NCBI GenBank assembly: GCA_039821555.1 | Contig: JBCBNX010000002.1 | Span: 33,444 to 97,443 of the forward strand | Source of the DNA: Bacteroidota bacterium | Lineage (GTDB): Bacteria > Bacteroidota > Rhodothermia > Rhodothermales > Rubricoccaceae | Length of the DNA stretch: 64,000 bases | Direction of reading: 5' to 3' | In this document: positions 1 through 7,408 of the stretch, piece after piece | Position numbering within the stretch: the first letter of the stretch is position 1 | How the letters are laid out: each line of letters opens with the position of its first letter | Position numbers and translations under genes: made by a program | Notes under the pieces: model-generated | Seen by the model: the letters and a program-made list of their open reading frames with translations, nothing else | Told to the model about the DNA's origin: nothing | The model's database searches: none

Positions 1-90
1 GAATCCCTGGACAGCGAATCCCTGGACAGCGAATCCCTGGACAGCGAATCCCTGGACAGCGAATCCCTGGACAGCGAATCCCTGGACAGC
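1..90 (+). repeat. 15-bp tandem repeat, six copies
   Basis: The unit GAATCCCTGGACAGC is repeated six times without a mismatch and probably continues past the window edge. The unit length is a multiple of three, so copy-number change would not shift the reading frame. Perfect identity suggests recent expansion. Confidence 0.95.
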
Positions 91-102
91 GAAGCGGCGT
101 GA
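1..102 (+). CDS. 3' end of an unknown protein with ESLDS pentapeptide repeats (partial)
   Basis: Reading frame 1 from the window edge gives six consecutive ESLDS pentapeptides, then EAA and a TGA stop at 100-102. The repeats come from an exact 15-bp tandem array. The stop overlaps the GTG start of the next gene (GTGA), as expected for coupled genes, which favours this frame. No domain is visible because nearly all of the gene lies outside the window. The tail is acidic and low in complexity, so it may be a flexible C-terminus. That it is coding rests on the open frame and the overlap only; the array could also be intergenic. Confidence 0.4.
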   Translation, partial: ESLDSESLDSESLDSESLDSESLDSESLDSEAA

Positions 103-1799
103 CGGCTCCCCCCGTTCTTGTACCGCTTCCGCGCTCGCCTCTAGCGAGGACGAGCGCCCCCCTCCTCAGAACTGTCCCCCTCACCCATGAGGGGGACAGC
201 TTCTCGACCCTTCAGGGGGAGAGAAGCAGGGGGAGCTGGGCAGCCCTCCTCCTCACTCTCGTCCTCCTGCTCGCCGCGTGCGACCGCGACCCGCAGGCGG
301 TGCGCCCTCAGGACGGCGTAGACGTGGAGAGCTACGAGGTCTTCCTGAACGTCGATCCTGGCGAGCGAGTCCTCCACGGGCTGTCGCGCATCGTCCTACG
401 CGAGGTGTCGGGACAGGACACGCTGCGCATTCGCTTCGACGACGAGCACGCCGTGCGTTCTGTCCAGGTCGACGATTACGAGGTGAACACGACCTACGAA
501 GCAGGGCATCTCTACGTCCCATTTCCGAAGGGCAGCACCTTCATCGACGTGGAGTACGTCCTCGAAGGGCCGCAAGCTGGGCTGTTCTACGAGGATGCCC
601 ACGGGCAGACTGTTGTATTCACCGACTCGCAGTTCCTGCGTGGGGCATCGTGGCTGCCCGCCGTCCACCACCCTGCCGACCCAGCGACGCTAATCCTCGA
701 AGTCACCGCGCCCGACTCCCTCGATGTCGTTGCTTCCGGGCGCCCTCGACCCGCGCCGCCGTTGAGCGTGAGCGCCCATGAGCAACGCTGGACCTACGCT
801 GTCGATGCCGCCGTGCCCGTCTACACCTTCGCCTTCGCCGTGGCCGACTTCGCCACGACCGAGCAGGCGGTCACGCTGCCCTCCGGCACGACGGTGCCGA
901 TCCAGCACCACCTGCTCGGGGCCGACACGACCGACGCGCGCTGGCTCGTCCGCACGCCCGAGGTGCTCGCCTACTTCGACTCGACGCTCGGGCCGTACGC
1001 CTTCGACACCTACGCCACCGCGCAGGTGCCCATCCCGTTTGCCGGCATGGAGAACGCGGCGACCTCGTTTCTACGGCATGACCTCTACGGTCAGAGCTAT
1101 CGCGGCCAGAACGTGGTCGAGGAGGTCAACGTCCACGAGGTCGCCCACATGTGGTTCGGCAACCGTGTCACGATCCGCGACTACGCCGACCTCTGGCTCT
1201 CCGAGGGCATCGTGAGCTACCTCACGACGATGTTCTATGAAGCCGCCGACGGCCCCGCCATGGCCCGCGAGCTGCGCGTCCGCATGGCCGAGTTCAGCGC
1301 CTCCAACGACCTCCATGATGCCCGCCAGCCGCTCGTGCCCGGAACCGTCACGGACCCGATGGACCTGGTCGGCGCGACGGTCTACCTCAAGGGCGGCTGC
1401 GTGACGCACCTGCTGCGCCTCACGCTCGGCGACGACGCGTTCGCCCGCGCGCTCCGCCGCACCTACGCGGAGTACGGTCTCGCCCAGCGCCCGCTCTCGA
1501 CCGTCGCCTTCCAAACACTGCTCGAAGCGGAGTCAGGGCGCGACCTCGACGCCTTTTTCGACTATTGGGTCTATGGGACGCAGGTCCCTACGCTACGCAC
1601 CGGCTGGGATAACACAACGGGCCTGCTCACCTGGAGCATCGAGGACGATGCGGGCCTGCTCGACGGCCTCGCCGTGGACCTGCAGATCCTGCAAGAGGGC
1701 GAAACCCAAGCCGTCGCACTTGCCGACGGCGAGGTGACGCTCACCGGCGAACGACCGCCCACAATCCGGCCCGTCGGTGTCCCGATGCGCCTACGGTGA
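99..1799 (+). CDS. M1-family (gluzincin) metallopeptidase lipoprotein
   Basis: Zinc aminopeptidase of the M1 family, probably anchored in the envelope and trimming peptides. HEVAH is at residues 346-350 and the third zinc ligand Glu is at 369 in LWLSEGI, the HExxH-18x-E spacing of gluzincins. A GAMEN-like AGMEN is at 316-320. A lipobox (LAAC, Cys61) follows a hydrophobic stretch. At 566 residues it is shorter than classical M1 enzymes, so the C-terminal helical domain is probably absent. The only ATG/GTG/TTG in frame before the lipobox is GTG at 99. This gives an odd 45-residue N-extension, of which residues 25-47 are encoded by a dispersed palindromic repeat. A non-canonical start nearer residue 45 is possible. 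Confidence 0.9.
   Translation: MTAPPVLVPLPRSPLARTSAPLLRTVPLTHEGDSFSTLQGERSRGSWAALLLTLVLLLAACDRDPQAVRPQDGVDVESYEVFLNVDPGERVLHGLSRIVLREVSGQDTLRIRFDDEHAVRSVQVDDYEVNTTYEAGHLYVPFPKGSTFIDVEYVLEGPQAGLFYEDAHGQTVVFTDSQFLRGASWLPAVHHPADPATLILEVTAPDSLDVVASGRPRPAPPLSVSAHEQRWTYAVDAAVPVYTFAFAVADFATTEQAVTLPSGTTVPIQHHLLGADTTDARWLVRTPEVLAYFDSTLGPYAFDTYATAQVPIPFAGMENAATSFLRHDLYGQSYRGQNVVEEVNVHEVAHMWFGNRVTIRDYADLWLSEGIVSYLTTMFYEAADGPAMARELRVRMAEFSASNDLHDARQPLVPGTVTDPMDLVGATVYLKGGCVTHLLRLTLGDDAFARALRRTYAEYGLAQRPLSTVAFQTLLEAESGRDLDAFFDYWVYGTQVPTLRTGWDNTTGLLTWSIEDDAGLLDGLAVDLQILQEGETQAVALADGEVTLTGERPPTIRPVGVPMRLR
171..237 (+). repeat. Palindromic dispersed element, copy A (half element)
   Basis: CTGTCCCCCTCA (172-183) and TGAGGGGGACAG (188-199) form a perfect 12-bp inverted repeat with a 4-base loop. 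A GACCCTTCA-type spacer and a CAGGGGGAGCTG end follow. The same arrangement recurs at 49269-49339 (same strand) and 7276-7342 (opposite strand). This copy lies inside the open leader of the M1 peptidase gene. Confidence 0.85.
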
Positions 1800-1906
1800 T
1801 CAGCGACGGCGCCAGGAAGCAGCAGGACGACCAGCTGAGGAAGAGACGAAGAGCCGGGGAGAAATGCCACGAGGCTTGACCCGCCTCCGAGGTGTCCACA
1901 CCTTTT

Positions 1907-1934
1907 CGACCCTCGACCCTCGACCCTCGACCCC
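1907..1934 (+). repeat. CGACCCT heptamer tract (four units)
   Basis: Three CGACCCT units and one CGACCCC unit in tandem sit just upstream of the HAD phosphatase. They belong to the heptamer family also found at 7249-7275, 15287-15330 and 43845-43893. If the upstream GTG at 1892 were used, the tract would be translated. Confidence 0.85.
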
Positions 1935-1942
1935 CGGCAGGC

Positions 1943-2701
1943 GTGATCCAGCTTTTCCTCTCCGACATCGACGGCTGCCTCTCGGTGCCGTACCAGCCCT
2001 GGGACCTCGCCCGGCTGGCCGAGTTCGCCGCCCTGGCGAGGGAGCCGCACGCGCCACGCCTGGGCCTCTGCACGGGCCGCTCCTACAGCTACGCCGAGGC
2101 GATGGCGCAGGCGATCGACGCGCGCGGCCCGGTGCTCTTTGAAAGCGGCGCCGGGTGGTTCGACCTGGCGAGCGCCGCCACACGGTGGCACCCCGCGCTC
2201 ACCGAAGACGTCCGCGCTGCCCTCGCCGAGGCCCGGCGGTTCCTCGAGCACACGCTCGTCCCGCGCTTCGCGGGGCTCTCGGTGGACGGGGCGAAGCAGG
2301 CCCAGGCGGGCTTCGTGGCGCCTAGCGAGGCCGTTATCGAGGCGACGCTGCCTGAGGTGGAAGCATTCGTAGCGGACCAACTGGGGGGCGGCTTCCATGT
2401 GTTTCACACCGAGGTGTCCGTGGACGTGGTCCCACACGCGCTCACCAAGGCCCAGGCGATGCGGTGGGTGGCCGACGAGGAACAGCTACCTCTCGACGCC
2501 CTCGCCTTCATCGGCGACACCGGCGGCGACATCGAGGCACTGGAGACCGTTGGCCATGGCTTCGCGCCAGCAAACGCGACACAATCGGTGCGATCAAGTG
2601 CCGCACGGCTGCTTGATGGTGCGGTTCTTGATGGGGCGCTGGAAGCCTTCCGCTGGTGCATGTCGTATAATGCGTCAAGCTCCACTCCTATCGCGGGTTA
2701 G
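1943..2701 (+). CDS. HAD-superfamily hydrolase (Cof/SPP-like phosphatase)
   Basis: Phosphoester hydrolase of the haloacid dehalogenase superfamily, probably acting on a sugar phosphate in the cytoplasm; the substrate is unknown. Motif I is SDIDGCLS with the nucleophile Asp at residue 8 and the acid/base Asp at 10. Motif IV is GDTGGDIEAL near residue 190, followed by AxANA as in IIB-type HADs. The start at GTG 1943 gives MIQLFLSDIDG, ideal for the family. An earlier in-frame GTG at 1892 would add 17 residues encoded mostly by the CGACCCT repeat and is less likely. The gene stands alone between the M1 peptidase and the L,D-transpeptidase. Confidence 0.85.
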   Translation: MIQLFLSDIDGCLSVPYQPWDLARLAEFAALAREPHAPRLGLCTGRSYSYAEAMAQAIDARGPVLFESGAGWFDLASAATRWHPALTEDVRAALAEARRFLEHTLVPRFAGLSVDGAKQAQAGFVAPSEAVIEATLPEVEAFVADQLGGGFHVFHTEVSVDVVPHALTKAQAMRWVADEEQLPLDALAFIGDTGGDIEALETVGHGFAPANATQSVRSSAARLLDGAVLDGALEAFRWCMSYNASSSTPIAG

Positions 2702-2755
2702 ATCCTGGTCTTCGGGCCTTCGCATACCTGCTTCCCTTCTAGCGTTTCGGTCGCC

Positions 2756-3640
2756 ATGCGACGCCTTCCTGCTGCCAGCGCCCCGCTGGTCGTCGGCTGC
2801 CTCGCCCTCCTGCTGAGCGCGCTCCCGCTGAGCGTGCCCGCGTCTCATGCCCAGGACCGCGCCTCCGGTCCCGCTGAGGTGGCATCCGCCTTCCCCGTCC
2901 CGCTCCTCCAGGGCACCACGAGCGCGACGGCCACCCCGCGCACGCCCCACCCCAATGACATCGTCGAGGGGGTCAACATCAACCTCCCCGTCTACTACCC
3001 CGTCGATCGGGGTGTAGGGGTCTTCGACGCACCCGGCGGGCAACGCATCGGCACGCTCGAATACCGCTACGCGGTGCAGGGCCTCCGGCGCTCCGGCGGC
3101 TTCCAACTGGTCCGGCAGGGCTTCGTGGAAGGCTGGGTCCGCACGAACGACCTCTCCAACCTCTGGCTCAAGGTGTCGAAGGAGCAGCGCCTGCTGTTCG
3201 TCTACGAGGGCCACGAGCTCGTTCGCACGATGGAGATCGACGTGTCGATGAACCCGACCGACGACAAGGTCCGCCGCTCTCGCCTCGGCGAGCACGAGCA
3301 CTACCGCATCCCCGAGGGCACCTACTTCGTGACGCGCCTCAACGGCCGCTCGAAGTACTACCGCGCGTTCGTACTCAACTATCCCAACGCCGAGGATGCA
3401 CAACGAGGCCTCCGCGAAGGGCTCATCTCGGCGCAGCAGTACGCCACCATCGTACGCGCCGAGGAGGAGTTCCGCGAGCCACCGCAAAACACAGCGCTCG
3501 GTGGGCTGATCGAACTGCACGGCCACGGTTCCGGCAATCAGCGCGCCTGGACGCGCGGCTGCGTCGCCCTCCGCAACGTGCACATGGACATGCTCTGGGA
3601 CAACGTTCGCCCCGGCACGCCCGTCGTGATCGAGAAGTGA
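2756..3640 (+). CDS. L,D-transpeptidase (YkuD) with N-terminal SH3-like region
   Basis: Cell-wall enzyme that forms 3-3 peptidoglycan cross-links or attaches proteins to the wall, acting in the periplasm. A signal peptide covers about residues 1-32. Residues 75-135 look like a bacterial SH3 fold and 136-294 are the YkuD domain. The catalytic signature is LHGHGSGNQRAWTRGCVALRN, with His255 and Cys269 positioned as in the family. The TGA stop overlaps the GTG start of the next gene, so the two are probably translated together. Confident on fold and active site; the exact wall reaction is inferred. Confidence 0.9.
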   Translation: MRRLPAASAPLVVGCLALLLSALPLSVPASHAQDRASGPAEVASAFPVPLLQGTTSATATPRTPHPNDIVEGVNINLPVYYPVDRGVGVFDAPGGQRIGTLEYRYAVQGLRRSGGFQLVRQGFVEGWVRTNDLSNLWLKVSKEQRLLFVYEGHELVRTMEIDVSMNPTDDKVRRSRLGEHEHYRIPEGTYFVTRLNGRSKYYRAFVLNYPNAEDAQRGLREGLISAQQYATIVRAEEEFREPPQNTALGGLIELHGHGSGNQRAWTRGCVALRNVHMDMLWDNVRPGTPVVIEK

Positions 3641-3963
3641 CCGCAGCGTGGGTCGAACGGTTCGATCCGCCGTGGCTCTCGGTCGACGGGGAGCACGCCC
3701 GGGCCCTGGAGCGCGAACTCGGTCGGGAAGTCCACCCCGACCATGTGCTCTTCGGGCGGTGCACGGCCGCACACGCGTTTGCCCAGCGCACCGACTGCGA
3801 CGATGTGGCGTTTGCCCTGGACGAAGGGTTTGCCATCGTCCACCTGACGTGGAAAGGGCGGGCCGAGCAGGGCGTCTGGCCCGGCACGAGCCTCTTCGAG
3901 ACGCTAGAGGCTCTGCAGGCACAGATGGCCCTCGACCACGAGGACTGGACCCGCGACGACTAG
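3637..3963 (+). CDS. Conserved-looking small hypothetical protein
   Basis: A 108-residue acidic protein that starts with a GTG overlapping the stop of the L,D-transpeptidase (GTGA). It has no signal peptide, membrane segment or motif I recognise. Tryptophans and the phrase FAIVHLTWKG suggest a small alpha/beta fold. Coupling to the transpeptidase implies co-expression, but a cytoplasmic protein and a periplasmic enzyme need not interact. High GC at third codon positions and the tight spacing support a real gene. Function unknown. Confidence 0.7.
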   Translation: MTAAWVERFDPPWLSVDGEHARALERELGREVHPDHVLFGRCTAAHAFAQRTDCDDVAFALDEGFAIVHLTWKGRAEQGVWPGTSLFETLEALQAQMALDHEDWTRDD

Positions 3964-3987
3964 CGATGCTCCAGGCTCCGGGTAGGG

Positions 3988-4578
3988 CTACCCGCGGGCG
4001 AGGCGGCGCTCCAGGCTGCTGAGCAGCGCGTCGTAGCCGCGGCGGGCAAGCACGCGCTGGAACGAGCGGCGGTAGTTCTCCGCCGTGCTCACGCCGTCGA
4101 TCGAGAAGTCGGTGATCACCCAGGCTCCTTCGCGTTTGGCGAGGTCGTAGACGACTTCGGTGCGCACGTCCTGGAGCGACGCCGTCGTCGTGGCGGTCGC
4201 GGTCGTGCCGCTCACGTCGATGTCGCCGTAGGCCACGGTGGCGCGGTAAAGGTCGAGGTCGGCGAGCGACTGGGCACGGATGACGCCGGAGAAGACCTCG
4301 ACGAAGCGCGTCTTTTGCTCGTCTGTGAGGGTCTCCCAGGTGTCGCCGAGGGCGAAGGCACTCATCGCGCGGAAGTCGATCACGTCGTTGACGACGGTGC
4401 GGAGGCGTTCGCGCTGCGCGTCGGTGTACGACGTGCCGGTGCCGAGGATGGCCTTGATCTCGCCATCGCGGTCTTGGAGCATCTGCCGGATGGCAACGCT
4501 GTCCTGGGCAAACGCAGGCAGCGCGAGAGCAACGGCGAACGCAGCGAGGCCGAACAGGCGGAGGGTCATACGGAGCAT
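3988..4578 (-). CDS. mlaC: MlaC/Ttg2D-family phospholipid-binding protein
   Basis: Periplasmic lipid carrier of the MlaC family, which in other bacteria shuttles phospholipids between the outer-membrane and inner-membrane Mla complexes. A signal peptide ends near AFAQ. The middle carries the usual helical DFRAMSAFALGDTWETLT segment, and the C-terminal half is a beta-rich cup ending in GVSTAENYRRSFQRVL. About 196 residues is a normal length. I use the ATG giving MLRMTLRLFG; an ATG ten codons upstream and another three codons downstream are alternatives. It faces the L,D-transpeptidase pair convergently. No mlaD/E/F genes are in this window, so the partners must lie elsewhere. Confidence 0.85.
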   Translation of the reverse strand: MLRMTLRLFGLAAFAVALALPAFAQDSVAIRQMLQDRDGEIKAILGTGTSYTDAQRERLRTVVNDVIDFRAMSAFALGDTWETLTDEQKTRFVEVFSGVIRAQSLADLDLYRATVAYGDIDVSGTTATATTTASLQDVRTEVVYDLAKREGAWVITDFSIDGVSTAENYRRSFQRVLARRGYDALLSSLERRLARG

Positions 4579-4727
4579 GGAAGCGAGCAAGATTGGTGGG
4601 GGGTTCAACCGAGCACCAAGCCGCCGGTTCAGCGCAAGAGGTCACACGGGGAACGTCGAGCGCGTCGGGGAGCGCCTGGACATCGCGGGCCTGTCCGAAA
4701 GAGGAGCGAGGCTCACTGAACCTGGGT

Positions 4728-5360
4728 TCACTGAATCAGGTCGTTTTCGAGCGCGTAGCGCGTGATCTCGGCGTTGCTCTTCATGTTCATCTTCTGGAGC
4801 AGCCGCAGCCGATAGGTGCTCACCGTCTTCGGGCTGAGCGCAAGCTCTTCGCTGATCTCGTTGATGAGCTTGCCCGAGGCGAGCAGCCGCAGCACCTGAT
4901 ACTCGCGGTCGGAGAGCGCCTCGTGGGGGGCCTCCTCCGGGTCCGAGTCCATCGCGTCGAGGAGCGTCTCGGCCATCTGCGGGCTCACGTAGCGCCGCCC
5001 CTCCGCCACCTTGCGGACGGCGCGCACGAGGTCGGTCGGGGCGCTGTTCTTGGTGAGGTAGCCCGTCGCACCTGCTCGCAGCACCCGCACCGCGAACTGG
5101 TCCTCCGGGTGCATCGACATCACGAGGATGGGCATCGCCGGAAACTCGTGGCGGAGCTGCTTCACGAGATCGAGGCCGTCGAGGCCGGGCATCTTGAGGT
5201 CCATCACCACGAGGTCGCCCTGCCCCCCCCGGAGCAGTCCCACGAGTTCCTCGCCGTCGGCGGCCTGGCCGGTCACCTTCAGGTCGAGGGCTTCGTTGAC
5301 GATCTCGGCGAGGCCGCGGCGGACCACGGCGTGGTCGTCGGCGATGAGGACGCGCGTCAT
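4728..5360 (-). CDS. NarL/FixJ-family response regulator
   Basis: Transcription factor with an N-terminal receiver domain (about 1-120) and a C-terminal LuxR-type helix-turn-helix (about 145-205). The phosphoacceptor is Asp54 in VMDLKMPG, the acidic pocket is in ADDH, and the conserved Lys is 104 in YLTKNS. The HTH reads LSDREYQVLRLLASG with SPKTVSTYRLRLLQKM. The gene lies 72 bp downstream of the histidine kinase on the same strand, so the two form a two-component system. Targets cannot be read from the sequence. Confidence 0.93.
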   Translation of the reverse strand: MTRVLIADDHAVVRRGLAEIVNEALDLKVTGQAADGEELVGLLRGGQGDLVVMDLKMPGLDGLDLVKQLRHEFPAMPILVMSMHPEDQFAVRVLRAGATGYLTKNSAPTDLVRAVRKVAEGRRYVSPQMAETLLDAMDSDPEEAPHEALSDREYQVLRLLASGKLINEISEELALSPKTVSTYRLRLLQKMNMKSNAEITRYALENDLIQ

Positions 5361-5432
5361 GGGGAACGAAGGGGAGAGCGAGAGAAGCAGCGCGGTAAGA
5401 TGCGGCGAGCCAGGCGGATCCGCAACGAGAAA

Positions 5433-7235
5433 CTAGCCCGCCGCCGAAGCCGACCCAGGGAGCGGCACCGTCGCGCGGACGTGCGTGCCCTGGCCAGGCA
5501 CGCCGTCGAAGGTGACCGCGCCGCCGAGGATGCCTGCCCGCTCGCGCATGCCGAGCATACCCAGCGAGCGGGTATGCGCGATGGCCTCGGGGTCCAGACC
5601 CTTGCCATCGTCACGGATGTGAAGAACGAGGGCCTCGTCCGTCTCTTCGAGGTGCAGTGTCACCGCCGAGGCCTCCGCGTGGCGCGCGACGTTGGTGAGC
5701 GCCTCCTGCGCGATGCGGAAAAGCGCCGTCGCGGCCTCCTCGGGGAGGTCGGCCTCGTCATGGCGGAGGTCGTCCGTGACCGAGCAGGCGAGGCCCGTGC
5801 GCTGGGCGAACTGGCGCGCCTGCCAGTCGAGCGCGCTCGCCAGCCCGATGTCGTCGAGGATGCCGGGGCGTAGCGCCTGCGCGATCTGCCGGACGCGCTG
5901 GATCGTCTCGTCCACCTGCACGTCCACTCGGCCCAGGCGCTTCAGTACGGTGGCGTCGTCGGCTGTGGCGAGGTGGCGGACCACCCAGGCGGCGTCGAGG
6001 CGGATCGAGGTGAGCATCTGGCCGAGGCTGTCGTGCACCTCGCGCGAGATCACCGTGCGCTCCTCCTCGCGGATGTGCTGGAGGTGCGCAGCCAGCTCAC
6101 GCAAGTCGCCCCGCGACGCCTCCACGGCCGCCTGCGCTGCAACGAGGTCCGTCACGTTGGCCGCGATACCGATGACGCCGGTCATCAGCCCCTCGTCGTC
6201 GAAGACCGGGTTGAACCAGAGGTCGAAGGCGTGGTCGTTGAGGGAGACGAGCGACTTGCCCGACGCGCCGTCGAGGGCCGCGCTGAGTGCCTCCATGATC
6301 TCCACGTTGTCGCCAAAGAACTCGGGCACGAGCGCGCCTTCGAGCTCCTCCCGGGTGCGCCCGATGTCTTCGAGGCCCTTGCCTTCGATCAACTCGAAGC
6401 GGGCGTTGCCGTCGAGCGCAAACACGATCACGGGCATCGCCGAGACGATGTGGCGCATGAGGCGCTCCTGCCGCCGCAGCGCCTCCTCGGCTTCGACCAG
6501 GACGGTCTGATCACGGACGAGCGCGAGCACCTCGTCGGTGCCGATGGAGACGCAGCACACTTCGTGGTGGCGCGGGAGGCTGTCCACGATGGTCGTATGC
6601 CGAAACGTTACGGGCAAGCCCGTCATGAACGCCTCGATGGCCGCCTTCGCGTACGGCGGCTTCATGTCGTCCGGGAGCACGTCCTGGGCGTACTTCCCGA
6701 CCACGTCGGGCGGCAGCAGCGCCGTGGGAAACAGGTCCGGGACATGGAAGTCGCGGATGAGCCCCGTGCTATCGATCCGGACGATGGCGTCCGGGAGCGC
6801 CTCGATGAGCGCCCGCAGCCGCGCCTCACTCTCGCGCAGGGACACAACGTTATGTCCAGGAGCCTCGTCGCAGTCGAAGCGCGCCCACGCCCGGGCGAGC
6901 GTCCGCTCCACGGTAGCAGCGTCGGCGTTCGCGGCGAGCACCTCGGCGGCCCCGGCCCGCAACGCCCGCAGTTCGCGGGCCTCTGCGTTCTCGTCACCCA
7001 GCAGCGCCACCACAGGGGCTAGCCCGCTTGCGGCGTTGAGTGCTGCCTTGAGCGCACTGCCGACGCCCGTGCCAGGGGCGACAACCACCGTGGGCGTGCC
7101 CGCCGCGAGTGCCTGTCGTAGCGGTTCCGCGTCGGTGTAGGCGTCCGTCGGGTAGACGCTCGCTAGCGCCTCCGGCGGTGCCCCATCATGTGCAGCAGCA
7201 GGCGCAAACCAGGCGAGGCGTCCGACGGGTTCCAT
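5433..7235 (-). CDS. PAS-containing NarX/DegS-type sensor histidine kinase
   Basis: Kinase partner of the downstream NarL-type regulator. Domains in order: a receiver-like but degenerate segment (1-120) with no clear phosphoacceptor Asp, PAS (about 135-250), PAS (about 265-370), HisKA_3 dimerisation with phospho-His401 in SREVHDSLGQ, and HATPase_c (about 490-595) with NVARHAEA, DDGKGLD and GMLGMRERA boxes. No transmembrane segment is visible, so sensing is cytoplasmic, probably through a PAS-bound ligand or cofactor. A palindromic repeat and a heptamer tract lie just upstream of the start. Confidence 0.92.
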   Translation of the reverse strand: MEPVGRLAWFAPAAAHDGAPPEALASVYPTDAYTDAEPLRQALAAGTPTVVVAPGTGVGSALKAALNAASGLAPVVALLGDENAEARELRALRAGAAEVLAANADAATVERTLARAWARFDCDEAPGHNVVSLRESEARLRALIEALPDAIVRIDSTGLIRDFHVPDLFPTALLPPDVVGKYAQDVLPDDMKPPYAKAAIEAFMTGLPVTFRHTTIVDSLPRHHEVCCVSIGTDEVLALVRDQTVLVEAEEALRRQERLMRHIVSAMPVIVFALDGNARFELIEGKGLEDIGRTREELEGALVPEFFGDNVEIMEALSAALDGASGKSLVSLNDHAFDLWFNPVFDDEGLMTGVIGIAANVTDLVAAQAAVEASRGDLRELAAHLQHIREEERTVISREVHDSLGQMLTSIRLDAAWVVRHLATADDATVLKRLGRVDVQVDETIQRVRQIAQALRPGILDDIGLASALDWQARQFAQRTGLACSVTDDLRHDEADLPEEAATALFRIAQEALTNVARHAEASAVTLHLEETDEALVLHIRDDGKGLDPEAIAHTRSLGMLGMRERAGILGGAVTFDGVPGQGTHVRATVPLPGSASAAG

Positions 7236-7248
7236 GCGGAGGGGGCGT

Positions 7249-7275
7249 GGGTCTAAGGTCCAGAGTCGCAGGTCG
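7249..7275 (-). repeat. Degenerate heptamer tract (minus orientation)
   Basis: Read on the minus strand this gives CGACCTG CGACTCT GGACCTT, matching the end of the tract at 43845-43893. It is degenerate and abuts the palindromic element copy B, just upstream of the sensor kinase start. Confidence 0.5.
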
Positions 7276-7396
7276 GCTCCCCCTGTCTCGCTCCCCCCCT
7301 AAGGGGTCGCGAAACTGTCCCCCTCACGCACGAGGGGGACAGCCTGAGGAGCGGAGCGAACGTACGTGAGCGGAGGCGACGCAGGACAGGGGGAGC
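7276..7396. repeat. Palindromic dispersed element, copy B (full-length form)
   Basis: GCTCCCCCTGTC at 7276-7287 and GACAGGGGGAGC at 7385-7396 are perfect 12-bp terminal inverted repeats. Between them lies the CTGTCCCCCTC/GAGGGGGACAG palindrome (7315-7342). The left half is the reverse complement of copies A and C. The element is 121 bp with no room for a gene, as in a MITE-like or BIME-like repeat. It sits in the gap between the helicase stop and the kinase start. Confidence 0.85.
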
Positions 7397-7408
7397 TGAC
7401 GAGGCCCA

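Noticed and set aside
1..90. CRISPR array
   Set aside because: The units are head to tail with no spacers and only 15 bp long.
2675..4645. Open frame of 656 codons on the minus strand opposite the L,D-transpeptidase
   Set aside because: Arg/Pro/His-rich with no family features; the opposite strand has a signal peptide and intact active site.
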